Source: Ectocarpus siliculosus (lineage: Eukaryota > Sar > Phaeophyceae > Ectocarpales > Ectocarpaceae). From it: DNA of 45,367 bases. The notes under the pieces are model-generated. The model made no database searches, had not been told where the DNA came from, and saw only the letters and a list, made by a program, of their open reading frames with translations. Each line of letters opens with the position of its first letter. Position 1 is the first letter of the stretch. Both the position numbers and the translations under genes were made by a program. Positions 35,683-45,367 of this stretch are shown here, piece after piece. The stretch lies in the NCBI GenBank assembly GCA_000310025.1, contig FN649748.1, positions 1,033,037-1,078,403 on the forward strand, given 5' to 3'.

Positions 35683-35744
35683 GCGGACGAGAAGCGTGTG
35701 ACGCCACCTCCCGTACGCGCGATCCATGCCGCCTCGATAGCGTC
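35572..35744. repeat. Inverted duplication of a coding-looking fragment (hairpin)
   Basis: Arms 35572-35643 and 35671-35744 are inverted copies separated by 27 bp. By eye, 65 of 72 bases match, with one 2-nt insertion in the right arm. Read in the same sense, each arm encodes DAIE(T/A)AWIART(R/G)GGVTRF. Five of the seven substitutions are synonymous. The left arm sits in a plus-strand frame starting at ATG 35527 (RGKKGADTGTS precedes the arm). Confidence 0.85.
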
Positions 35745-37504
35745 TAAACGCGGTCACCTCCTCAGAATGTAAGTTTGAGCGGCATCGGCGAGGCCTACTC
35801 TGCAGCGGCTGCTGGGGAGGCTGAACGTTACCTGGTCCTTTATCCGGATTCGATGCGTCACCAGTCACTGCTGTCAAGGAGATCGCCGCCGGCACCGACG
35901 CCATCGCCAGACCAATATGGAAAAGGTGGATGTCGACAATGCGACAATGCATGCAACGTGCGAGCGTGGAACAGGTCGAGTGTCAACGTCCGATGTCGCC
36001 CATCCACGCCTTGATGTTTTTTAGGGTTCTTGCCTCGAGGGATGCTTTACAGATCTCGGACTACTGGATAATGAGGGAACTCTAATTTTTGGTAGCTTTC
36101 AGTAGCGCTTTTGCACCAACAACTTTTGCGCCAACCGCAAATACGATTTTTCGATTTTTAAATGCGCAAGGCACAGCAGCAGCGCCTCCATAGAGGTACA
36201 GCCCAACCAAGTGGTCTACTAGGTTGTTAATAGTTGTACATGCATGCGCGTTGCGGCTCACTCCGACTCGAGATCTTTCAACGTCATTAATCAGCGCGCG
36301 CGCCGCGATGACAAATTTGTTGTGCCTAGGCCACGCTGCCTCCTTAAAAAATGCACGTATGCATACGATACTACTTTCAGATCCTCGCCTCGTGCATTTT
36401 GGTATCTGGGGTGCGACGGAAATATAGGGGGGGGTGGGTGTTCATCAGCTGGCTAAGAAAAATGACAAGCTCTGCCTCACCATGGTGCAATAAACCGCCC
36501 TCTCAACCATCAACAGCAGACTACAACCAACCTAAGTTTAGAAACAAACGCGTGTTAGGGAAGGCACAGGTCGCACACTACTGTAGACCCTCGCACATAG
36601 TCGTAGACAGATACACATCAGTGTGTAGAAACGAGCGTGTGGTGCATGCCTCTCTTTTCAGTAGATGACATACACACAACTGACACACAATTAACATTTG
36701 TCAGCTTTTCGAACGGGTGTGCAGGCAGGCGTCTTTCTCTCATCTATGTCGCCGCCGCCTCTCTAGCTTGACGAGACGCAGCAACGGCCGACCCAAATTG
36801 ACCAAACTATGACGCAGTGAGTTCAATTGTAGAGGTCTCGCCCTGCAGTCTCTGTATGCCTCGTGTTGTGTCTCCCGGCCCCCTCGTCCATGTCTCCGCC
36901 TTTCTCTCCGTCGGATGCTCGCAACTTACGTTCCTATACATCCAAGCAGTATTGACATGGCAGTAGGTTGTTGTGTCGAATAACGAAGGACCAATAACCA
37001 CCCCCAGCGGCGGGCCTCAAACTTAAAACCTCTTGTTATTAAACTTGCTCTCTTTTGGCTTTGTGGTACTCCTTTGACCTTACTTACTGGCCTCCAGAAA
37101 AAATCCTCCAAGACGCGTTTGGTTTTCTACGCAATCGAAAAGAAAGAATATGCAAGAATATACATGAAAAAAGCAAAAATGCTAATAACCGGGATACAGA
37201 CGATCGACCCCCGGTCAAAAAGGGATGGAAGAACGAGAGACGAAGAAAGAAAGAAAAGAAAGAGAAAAAAAAAGAGAGAGAAAGACAACGAAAGGTCCCC
37301 TCCAACGCTCCAGTCTACCGGAACAACAACGAAATAGGCAACTACTAACGTGACACCAAACAGATGATGACACAACATGATGACTTCGGGGGCACTGCGA
37401 GGGAGACGGGGGTTACTTGCAAATACAATAATTAATGACGTAAAATCCCGTTCAAATTGCTTTTAGCGCAACTGCACACACATATTCATTATTAGGAGCC
37501 TGAT

Positions 37505-38915
37505 AGCTTACAGCGATGCGAAAATCTGTGGGTAACCGCATATATATTTGACCGTCGAAACCGCAAGGGGGAACACTGAAAATGAAACGTGTCCCTTGCA
37601 ATTAGGATAATCGATTTCTGTGCACCTTTCATAAAAATTCCCATACACCCAGGTGACAACGGAAAAATTGGGAACGCCGACAAATTCCGCTGAACCAGAA
37701 ATCTACACTTCAAAGAGCCAGCCAGCCACATCTATATCTGCTGAGAGGAGCACGCATGCAGTCATTCCGGTTTTTGCTCAGCCACCCACCTCTCTTGGAT
37801 TGCGGAGCTAGCCGGCATTTCGGACCCAGCCGTTGTGCGATAGATACTAATCATCTCCGATAGGACTTGAGGAGGACGGACTGTAAAGCTGTAGTAGTAT
37901 ACTGCATTGCGTTTTCTCCTTGCTGCTGCTCTTGGCTGACCCAGGACTTCGAAAAATTCCCACAGGTACGAACAAATTCCTTTGCTTTGTGTGTGGTCGA
38001 AGATGGACTGCGTTATGTACAAGCCCAACATGCCACCATGCACAACATACTGCTGCTGCCTTCACCTGTCGCCGCCCTTCCACGTCTACCTGTCCATGAC
38101 ACATGCTGCCAAGTGATGCGACAACATCTGGGAACAACACGAACACAGGGAGTACTCCCCCTACCCGTCAAAATTGCTTACAAGCTACGTAGAACAACCT
38201 CTCATTCCTCCCATGCCAAATACAAATAAATGATGTAGCATGCATGAAATGATAAACTCTATCTTTACTTACTTGTGGTCCGCGCTGCCAAATGGGAGAG
38301 GTTGCCATACCTTCTGCCTACACACCGGCGAGAGAGGTAACCATACCCACTGCATTTAACACACACCCACATGTCGGTGATGAAACCTCAACCACACGCC
38401 TCTATCGGCGACCACGTCGTCAGGAGACAATGATGAGAGACTGTTCTCCCGTGCCCTTTGCACATTTAACGTCATGAAGTTACACAAAACGGTAAGAAAA
38501 CGGTGAGACCACTCCCGTGTGTCCGCACATACTCCGAAAAATGTGTCCGCACATATGCATACTCCGAACATATGCGTACCACACTGAAAATACGCTTGAA
38601 AACTGAGGGAGATTGCATGCCCTACGACGAACAGGGTGCCACATACAAAACGCCCGACTACCCAACAGTACCCATCACCTTTCTTTCTGCTGCACCTTCC
38701 CAACATAACATATATGAGACACACAAGACAGCTACCAAACAAACTGTTTTGTTGAGCCTGTTACCCGCAGGGGGGGGAGATGTCCCTATATGCTGTCTGG
38801 GAAATCGTAGACATACAGGTAGCTTTTTCTGACGCTATGAATTCATTGCTAATCTGTCTCTGACTCTTTTCTATGATAGAGATGGATTCGTTGTGTCATA
38901 TTAAGAAAAAAAAAA
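37505..38915 (+). repeat. Dispersed repeat, copy 2
   Basis: Same orientation and block order as 29520-30715, with the same conserved segments and an A-rich 3' end (AAGAAAAAAAAAATTC). Spacing between blocks is longer, implying indels. It includes a local tandem repeat of GTGTCCGCACATA and ACTCCGAA units at about 38518-38575. Confidence 0.7.
38518..38575 (+). repeat. Short tandem repeat within dispersed repeat copy 2
   Basis: GTGTCCGCACATACTCCGAA is followed by a second, longer unit with GTGTCCGCACATATGCATAC and then CTCCGAACATATGCGTAC. Confidence 0.7.
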
Positions 38916-38959
38916 TTCTTTCGAGGTGGTATGAAGTCTTTCCCCCATGGGAAGAATAA

Positions 38960-39284
38960 TGTTGGAATTCACTGTTAGTGCACTGCCGCCCTCAGCGATC
39001 TGTGGTGTTGAGACTGGGGACTATGTTATCCCAGGAACAGCTGATAAAAAAGGACCATGTATCGTATATATTCGTCACGCAAGCCCCTTAGGCAAGTGAG
39101 CTCGTGGGCTCTTTCTCTCTCCAGCACCAGGGGTCTTCTCCTACCCCCAATACACTTCATACCCATTCACGTACCCCCCATCAGGCGCATACAACGCATG
39201 TAGATCGGACACACATCCGAAGTACCACAAACAGCCCCCCTACTTGATATGCCGTACGATCTCCCAACCAATACAAAAAACGCA
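38960..39284 (+). mobile_element. Possible solo LTR, 325 bp
   Basis: Starts TGTTGGAATTCAC and ends in CA, flanked on both sides by AATAA (38955-38959 and 39285-39289). Inside is a TATA-like GTATATATTC near 39063. TGTTGG is a usual start for copia LTRs. The end lacks a good inverted match to the start and the flanking repeat is AT-rich, so chance is a real alternative. Confidence 0.3.
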
Positions 39285-39905
39285 AATAACCACTTGAGAA
39301 ACATCCTCTACAAAAACTGATCACGCATTTAACACAAAGCGTCTCCATCAGTTTATTCACGAATCCAATGCACTCGTCCCTAGACATAATCTCAAACCGT
39401 TGACACAAAAGAATCATCCTCGGAAAAAACACCCAACAATTATTCGTGTTACATCAGAAAAAAAACGTTGGAACGAAACAAACATTTTCTGGAAAAACAG
39501 CTTCAAGAAGAGCGTTGAATACCAAATCCTAAAACAAAACAAAAACTCAACTTCTTGACCAATCAAAACGAGAATTCGGAAAGCACATTGGCCCCAACCA
39601 TTAATCGTCAAAATACGTCAAACCCCTCCTCCAAGATAATGTCTAAGGACCAATCCCTAAACAGCGCGCAACCGCAAATCGATGCCATCGCTGTTGTTGT
39701 CCAAGAAACGATAGAAAACAAAGCAAAAAACATCCATCCATGCATGCATACAGCCCCCCTGCTGTGGCATCCCAAGAAACTATCCTCCCAACGTTCTATC
39801 TCCACGTGAACAGCCCCCCTGCTGAGACATGTCCAAAAACATAGGAGAAACAACAAAAATATCAATTGATGTGCATGCACTCTGTAATCATAGTCATACA
39901 TGACA
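39285..39905 (-). mobile_element. 3' LTR region of the copia element, left boundary uncertain
   Basis: The LTR is inferred to begin on the minus strand at TGTCATGTATG (39905) just after the polypurine tract. It contains two partial 60-bp tandem units sharing ACAGCCCCCCTGCTG (39750-39764 and 39810-39824, plus strand). The other end cannot be fixed without a second LTR to compare. Confidence 0.45.
39750..39860. repeat. Tandem 60-bp units in the putative LTR
   Basis: Two units 60 bp apart start with the identical 15-mer ACAGCCCCCCTGCTG and continue with CATCCCAAGAAAC or CATGTCCAAAAAC. Repeats of this sort are common in the U3 promoter part of LTRs. Confidence 0.65.
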
Positions 39906-39991
39906 TTCCCCCCCATGATTGCAGATGCAGAGACAGCAAGAAGAGACAAACGCAGAAAAAAAAAATATTGCTATCGACTAACAAAGGAACG

Positions 39992-41599
39992 TTACTTGAT
40001 GTTCATCACAAAATCACGGTGAAAGCAGAATGCTGCCCTGTGCAGTGGTTTGGTAAAAAAATCGGCGTGCTGCAAAGCAGACGCAACGTGAACCACCTTA
40101 AACTGCTTGCGTGCTACACGCTCCCGAATGAAATGGTGACGGATGTCTATGTGCTTAGAGTTGGGGGTGGTGACCGGGTTATTGGCCAAGTGAAGGGCCC
40201 CCATGTTATCCTCGTGAACTCTAGTGCACCCGATGCGCTCATCTGGAAAGATAAAACTCCAGAGATAGCGCAAGAAAATCGCTTCCTTGAAACCGTCGCC
40301 CATCGCAACATACTCGGCTTCAGTCGAAGAAAGTGTAACACTCTTCTGCGTTCGCGACAAAAACGAGACACAGGCACCCGCACACATCACAACCGCACCA
40401 GGAACCGACCGCCGGTCCGTCGCGTTGCTCGCGTAATCGGAGTCAACGAAGAGTTCCAACGAGACACCGCCCTCCGTCCCTCGCTGATACGTGATACCAA
40501 GACCGACCGTGAACCTGACATACATGAGAACATGCAAAGCTGCACGCCAATGCACCATCTTGGGGGCGTGGGCATAGCTCGCCACAGCTCGCACTGCGTT
40601 GAGGATGTCCGGGCGAGTCTGATTCGCCAGCCACATCAAGTGTCCTACCAAAGACCGAAAAGGCTCAAGAACATCAGGCTCTGCATCGTCAAAATCCTCA
40701 AGCTTCAAGCCTACTACCATGGGAGTCTCCTTGTTGCGTGTGACACCGAACTTCTCAACTAAGTCCCTCGCAAACGTCTCCTGCGACAACGTAATCGTGC
40801 CACCCGCGCGGTCACGAGAAAACCGAATACCCGCGTACAAACTCAGCTCTCCAAGGTTCTTGATCGGGGCGAAAGCGTTCAAGTCTCTGCCAAACTGATC
40901 ACACCTACGCTTGGTCCCGATCGAGAAAATGTCGTCGACGTGCACCACAACTACCATTGTCACAACACCGTTCTCGATCAGACGCATGACACAAGCATCA
41001 GCAGCACACTGCTCAAACCCAAGGCGCTTCATTGCTCGGAGCAAATGGTAACGCCACATGCGGGACGCTTGTTTCAAACCATACAGGCTACGGGCAAGCT
41101 TGACAACTTTCCCTGAGAGAGAGCCACAACCTTTCGGCAAACGAATGTACACATCCTCGTCCAGCTTGGATTGAACGAACGCCTGCTCAGCATCAAGGTG
41201 CACAAAATCCCAACCAAGATGACAAGCAATTGCGGCAAGAACGCGAATACTAGTAACAGACGGGCACGGCGAAAAAGTCTCAAAATAATCAACCCCTTCC
41301 CGCTGACTAAAACCTCTTGCTACCAGCCTGGCCTTTGCACGCGTCACATCACCGAACTCGTTGGACTTCCAAAGGTACACCCATTTGGCAGAAATGATGT
41401 TCGTCCCTGGCTGCTACGAGCCTGCCGCTGGCGAAAAAGTCTCCGCCTCGAGAAGTCCGGTGAACTCCGCATCCTCAGCGCTGTACCAGATGTCGCTGTC
41501 TTCGCTTGAGTGCGCCTCCGCCCACGTCGTCGGTGTCACGCGCTCGCTTGCAGGCCCATCCGGCAGCTCCGGACCATAAAAGAACCGCTCATCGTCCAT
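39992..41599 (-). pseudogene. Copia reverse transcriptase and RNase H, with an in-frame TAG
   Basis: The frame from 41599 runs through EFTGLLEAETFSPA to a TAG at 41416-41414, then continues in the same frame through NIISAKWVYLWKSNE and KARLVARGFSQREGVDYFE to the stop at 39992. The reverse-transcriptase motifs are FVHLDAEQAFVQSKL, LYGLKQASRMW and the catalytic VHVDDIFSIG (HVDD in place of the commoner YVDD). RNase H follows with FVDSDYASNATDRRS, TLSSTEAEYVAMGDG and the terminal HIDIRHHFIRE segment. Apart from the TAG the domain appears intact over about 460 codons. RT copies RNA to DNA in the particle; RNase H removes the RNA strand. Confidence 0.92.
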
Positions 41600-41967
41600 C
41601 CCGCGTCGAAGTCTTCCGCCATTGCAAGCATCGCCAACACCCCTGGGGACCGCGGCAGAGGCCCACCTTTAGCCAGGCGCCGCGCCGAGGCCCTCGTGAC
41701 GGAAGGGGTAACCTGATGGCGCTGCTGCTGAGGCTGCATGTGCGGCGCTCGCGGGGGGGGGGCGATGGGCTTGGTTGCTCCAGTTGGGATCGATGACGAA
41801 GCTGCGGTCGGGCGCATCTCTGTCGCGGACCCAAGTATGCATGCCGCGGGCGTCGCCGTCTCCGTCTCCGCTGCGTCCGTCGAGGTGCCCGGGGCCATCG
41901 CGGCTACCGGGGACGACGCTGCTGCTGCCGCTGCTGCCGCCCCCCCCGCCGCCGACGCCGCCGCCAC
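41536..41967 (-). pseudogene. Copia integrase-RT linker, shifted frame
   Basis: A Pro/Ala/Gln-rich stretch with TPSVTRASARRLAKGG and PGVLAMLAMAEDFDAGW, in a third frame relative to integrase and reverse transcriptase. Low-complexity linkers with this kind of basic TRxxARRLA segment precede RT in many copia elements. Frameshifts are needed on both sides to join it to its neighbours. Confidence 0.6.
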
Positions 41968-43010
41968 CGCCGCTGCGTACCGTCCGTGATCTCCTTGTCA
42001 AGACCACCGTCTGCCCACGGATCCCGCGCGGCTCCACCGCCGTATGTCGCCACCACACCGGTGAAGCGCGGGCGTCTGCTGTAGCCGAAGACGACGTCTG
42101 TGGTGTAGCCCGCGAAGCCCGAGGTGAAAATAACCTTGTATGAGTCCCGCGAGTGACCGGCGCCGCTGTTGAGGTAGAAGCAGCGTTCCGCTTTGGCCTC
42201 GATCTTGGAAGAGCGCCGGGCATGGTGGAAGCCCGGCATCAGAAACGGCAGCGGGGCGCGAAGGGGACGCTTGCCGTAGAGCATTTCATACGGACACCGC
42301 ATGTGCGGCTTCTGGTCAAGCCGTGCGAGGACGTTAATGCAGTCAGACATCCACGCAAAAGCCTCCGGGTAGATGGCGTTGAAGTCGAGGGCCTTTGTCG
42401 GGAACTGGGTGTCGGGGAACAGGTTCACAGCTTCCTCCACCGCCGCTCGCCCCCCTTCCCGGACGAGGCCGATCCGGCGCTCCACCTTGCCGTTGCGCTT
42501 TTGGCCCCCGTCCGGCGAGGTGAGCTCCCGCGTGATGCCGAACTCAAGGAGGAGGTCGTCGACGAGCTCGTTGAGAAACTCGCGACCGTTGTCCGTGCGA
42601 AGCAGCGGGAAGTTGCCGTGGACGGAGCGCAGACCCTGGAGAGAGACGAAAAACTCGCGGAGTGCTTTGCAGACGACGGGGGCGCTCTTGTCCTTGAGGA
42701 ACTTCAGAACGCCGAAGTTGGTGTAGTCGTCGACGATGCACATGACGTAGGTGGAGCCGCCCGCCGAACGCGGGGGCGGCCCCGCCAGATCGGCGAAAAA
42801 ACGCTGGAGGGGACGAACAGCGGTAGACGAGGTAGTGCGAGCGATAGCCTTTCGAATACCCTTGCCAACAGCACACCCGCCGCAGAACACCCTCTTCCCT
42901 GTCGGCTTGATGCCCATCTGCCGCGCAGTCTCGCCAATGAGGTCGTCGTGAGCATGGCCGAGTGCAACGTGGAGATCGTTAATATCCATTGCGAGCGGCA
43001 TACCTGGGCG
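41904..43010 (-). pseudogene. Copia integrase
   Basis: Zinc-binding HHCC region: LHVALGHAHDD and FCGGCAVGKG. The catalytic triad is visible: Asp in FFADLAGPPP, Asp in LLRTDNGREF, and Glu in NGKVERRIGLV. CPYEMLYGKRP and the GYSRRPRF segment, usual for copia integrases, follow. The frame is open from 43307 but its first 90 or so codons are Ala/Gly repeat that belongs to a different frame upstream. It loses frame again after about 42000 in GGC-rich sequence. The enzyme would insert the cDNA into host DNA. Confidence 0.9.
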
Positions 43011-43166
43011 CATGAGAGCCAACGCCGATCCGCGTCCAGCGCCGTCGCAGCTGCTGCCGCCCCCACCGCCGTTGCCGTCGCCGCCGATGACCGCCGCCGC
43101 CGCCTCTGTTACCCCCGCCGCTGTGGCCGCCGCCACCCCCAACGCCTCCACCACCGGTGAGGCCGC

Positions 43167-43197
<31 letters not shown>

Positions 43198-43199
43198 GT

Positions 43200-44500
43200 T
43201 GTGACCGCCACCGAAATGAACGGCACCCCAGCGGCCAGCGGCGCCGACGCGGGCAGTGCGGGCATCAACGAGGGGGGGAACACGGGTGGCCTGCGCGTAA
43301 TTTCCATGCTTCGTCTTGAGGAATTTTATGCGGCCGTCTAGCATGCGAGAACCGGCGTCGAAGAGGGTAATCTCGAAGGCCTCTTGCATGACGTTAAACG
43401 ACATCAGGTGGTAAGCAAGGCGAGGAACAACGACAACGTCGTGCAGGGTGATACGAATATCGCCGTAGTCGCCACGCAGCACTAGGTCTAGCGAACCGTA
43501 TCCAATGACTTCAGCGGGGTCAACGGTGGCAACATCGATGTATCGTTCAGCGAGCGAAGGCGGGCGCAAGTTGTACACGAAGTCGGTGCTGCTAGTGCTG
43601 TGAGTAGACGCGGCACTATCACCAACCCACCAGTCGGTACGTCCAGACGCCGACAGTAAAGTGGGGACAGGGGCCGGCGGATAAGCTACAGGGTGACGGT
43701 GTTGGCAGAAAACGTGAAGAGCATTACGATCGGGGGGGGGACCTACCGGCTCTACTGTGCCGTACGAACCGGCATGACCATCCCCCCCTACTCCATCAAC
43801 GCATTCACCCTCACCGCCACTGACCTGTGTATCCACGCCGGAAGCATCCCCCCACGCGCGGCCCTCCTGCTGTTGCAGCTGCTGCTGTGGCTCCTGCTGC
43901 CCATCACCCACAGAAAACCGGACCCCACTACCGGCTCCACCCACCGAGCCAAGCTGCTTGTCCGGCTGCTGCTGCTGCTGGGGCACACCACCATAGCCGC
44001 TGCCGCCGGGACCCTGCCATGGCTGCACACCTCCGCTGGAACCATCCTGATGTACCACGGCAAGGTGCTGCTGCGGAAGAGGCGCCGACACGGGCCAATG
44101 GTGCGCTATCGACCCGTCTACACAACTTGCCGAATACCCGGGCTCCGCGCTGTTGAGATGGGAGTGCTGGGGGAAAGGCTGCTGCGAGACAGGCTGATAA
44201 GGTGGGGGCATTACGGCGTTGAGGTGGGGTGCCTGAGACGTGTTGGCCGCCGCGTGTTGGCGCGGCGGCTGCTGCAGATTGTTGGATGTGTTGAATTTGC
44301 AGTTGCGCGCCGTGTGACCGGGTTCACCACAAATAGAACACCTACCATAAAATCGCGGAGGAGCCTGGCAGATGACAGCCGTGTGCCCGACATGACCGCA
44401 TCGACCACACATGGGCACGGCGCACATCGGTGATCCCGGAGGAATGGGGGACGCCTCCTGCGGCCACGCTGCGTTCCGCCCGGGGTCCCTGGGACCACCC
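43200..44500 (-). pseudogene. Copia Gag zinc knuckles and aspartic protease
   Basis: Two CCHC knuckles bind RNA: CGRCGHVGHTAVIC and CSICGEPGHTARNC (about 44415-44320). A Gln/Pro/Gly-rich spacer follows, then the protease active site WWVGDSAASTHS (about 43625; DSAA in place of the usual DSGA) and the segment DVVVVPRLAYHLMSFN, a normal copia protease feature. IKFLKTKHGNYAQATR leads toward integrase. The frame ends in GGC repeats near 43200, where a shift is needed to reach integrase. Confidence 0.88.
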
Positions 44501-44937
44501 CGAAACGATTCCCATCGCCATTGCGGGAGTGAACTCCTGGGGCTGCTGCTGCTGCTGGGGCTGCTGCTGCTGAAACGACTGCTGCGGAAAATGCTGAGGG
44601 AATCTCCGTTGATACTGCTGCTGCGGCGCCTGCTGATGAAACGACTGTTGCGGCTGCTGCAGCTGTGGGCGATATCCCCCGTTGTACTCTCCCTGAGTTC
44701 CCCCTCCCCACCCCGGCTGCTGCTGTCCATCTCTACCCTGTTGTCTGCCTTGGGAAAACCCACCGGTCCTCCGCTGCGGACCACCACCGCCGCCGCCGCC
44801 GCCACCGCCGCCGCCGCCATTACCGTTGGGCCGTGAATTTCCGCCGAAACGGAGAGCGTGCGGATCGCTAGCCGGCGCGGCCGTCCGCTGCGCACGATCA
44901 CCGAGATTTTTCTCAACGTGGTGGCTACGCACAAGAA
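44342..44937 (-). pseudogene. Copia Gag, middle part, truncated at 5' end
   Basis: Begins abruptly at about 44937 with VRSHHVEKNLGDRAQRT just after an in-frame TAG, then a Gly run, and Gln-rich sequence (QQAPQQQYQRRFPQHF). It stays in frame to about 44490, where the zinc-knuckle frame takes over. The N-terminal capsid-like half expected upstream is missing on this strand. Confidence 0.7.
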
Positions 44938-44942
44938 TCTAG

Positions 44943-45367
44943 TTACGGAGGAAACTTGAGGAGGAAAGGGAGCGCAGTTCAGCGGGGGACGCTACGAGAG
45001 ATAGGGTGGATGGCGCTGGGTACGCGTCGGGGTATTATAGGGGTGGAGCAGCCGGGGTGGCGGACACCTTTGGAGCCGGGGGAGCGGCTACTTCTTTTCG
45101 AGATGGTCCAGTGCAACAGCAGTACAGGGACCGCAAGCCACCAGTGTACGACGGCAACTTCCCGCTCTTCAAGATGATGATATTCGAGGTCTTCCTCGCC
45201 GGCGAAGATCTTGGGCACACACTCACTCCGCCGGCGAGTCCTGACCAACGCATCTGGCTCATACACACATCCAGGAGCGAGAACATCAGATTCCACAGTG
45301 AGAAGCGTGTGCGTGATCACGAGCGTGCTTTCGATTACTTGAGGCGAGCCACGAAGGGGGCGAAATT
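44943..45367 (+). pseudogene. N-terminal Gag-like open frame in opposite orientation, runs off window
   Basis: Directly after TAG at 44940-44942 the plus strand is open for 141 codons to the window edge, without an ATG near its start. It begins KLEEERERSSAGDATRD, passes through a Gly/Ala-rich stretch, then PPVYDGNFPLFKMMIFEVF, HTLTPPASPDQRIWLIHT and RVRDHERAFDYLRRATKGA. The pattern of F-x-G-N-F, a hydrophobic helix, and a later DHExAxDxL helix resembles the N-terminal half of copia Gag. It therefore looks like the piece missing from the minus-strand element, inverted. Alternatives are a second element head to head, or an unrelated gene. Confidence 0.55.

Larger units (their letters stand above)
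34851..37504. other. Gene-poor region upstream of GSTK
   Basis: Holds the GSTK promoter side, then short telomere-like repeats, an inverted duplication and scattered open frames without recognisable domains. An A/G-rich tract (about 37230-37295) creates low-complexity Lys/Glu/Arg frames. No gene supported apart from the fragments listed separately. Confidence 0.4.
39906..44939 (-). mobile_element. Ty1/copia LTR retrotransposon, decayed, 5' end rearranged
   Basis: The domain order on the minus strand is Gag with two zinc knuckles, protease, integrase, reverse transcriptase, RNase H. Integrase before reverse transcriptase defines Ty1/copia. After the pol stop comes a polypurine tract, GGGGGGGAA, followed by TGTCATGTATG, which should be the 5' end of the 3' LTR at 39905. 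The reading frame changes at least four times and one in-frame TAG interrupts pol, so the copy cannot make its proteins normally. No 5' LTR or primer-binding site is seen; on the right the element stops abruptly at about 44940. Confidence 0.93.

Noticed and set aside
39866-40762. 298-codon plus-strand frame
   Set aside because: Antisense shadow of the copia reverse transcriptase and RNase H.
42153-43160. 335-codon plus-strand frame
   Set aside because: It is the antisense shadow of the copia integrase, whose HHCC and DDE motifs are on the minus strand.
1-45367. CRISPR arrays, bacterial operons, rRNA genes or an integrated large DNA virus
   Set aside because: No regularly spaced repeats, no ribosomal RNA sequence and no viral structural or replication genes were seen. 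All recognised genes are eukaryotic and mostly intron-containing.

Overview
This window is nuclear DNA from a eukaryote with large, intron-rich genes. All six supported host genes except the ankyrin gene are split into short exons (30-340 bp) with GT-AG junctions, separated by introns of 80-1,300 bp. GC- and CAG/GCC-rich low-complexity stretches are common. The set of genes (a stramenopile-like trehalose-phosphate synthase, an ankyrin protein with a conserved post-repeat tail, a Ty1/copia element with two zinc knuckles) suggests a brown alga such as Ectocarpus. That placement is inference; no marker gene settles it.

Layout. 1-5358 (-): trehalose-6-phosphate synthase, running off the left edge, with a very long low-complexity first exon. 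5359-6039: shared upstream region. 6040-11414 (+): an erlin-type SPFH protein, complete in 11 exons. 11415-13821: gene-poor. 13822-15302 (-): Ctf8, complete in two exons. 17641-18702 (+): a single-exon ankyrin-repeat protein whose C-terminus looks frameshifted. 18720-21409: no gene, but a tRNA-derived SINE-like head. 21410-27276 (+): Pro/Gln-rich exons followed by three exons of a prolyl 4-hydroxylase, possibly one gene. 27277-30963: gene-poor, holding copy 1 of a dispersed repeat. 30964-34850 (-): glutathione S-transferase kappa, complete in six exons. 34851-39905: gene-poor, with interstitial telomere-like repeats, an inverted duplication of a coding-looking fragment, and copy 2 of the dispersed repeat. 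39906-44939 (-): a decayed Ty1/copia retrotransposon. 44943-45367 (+): a Gag-like open frame in the opposite orientation, running off the right edge.

The host genes do not form a pathway. They are ordinary metabolic, ER-membrane and replication genes in alternating orientation. The more unusual material is structural: decayed tandem duplications of exon edges inside TPS introns, the hairpin-forming inverted duplication with mostly synonymous differences between its arms, an apparent inversion junction within the copia gag, and GSTK with a putative presequence plus a C-terminal SKL. I found no convincing new multi-gene system. Exon boundaries were read by eye from splice signals, phase and remembered family patterns, without transcripts or database searches.
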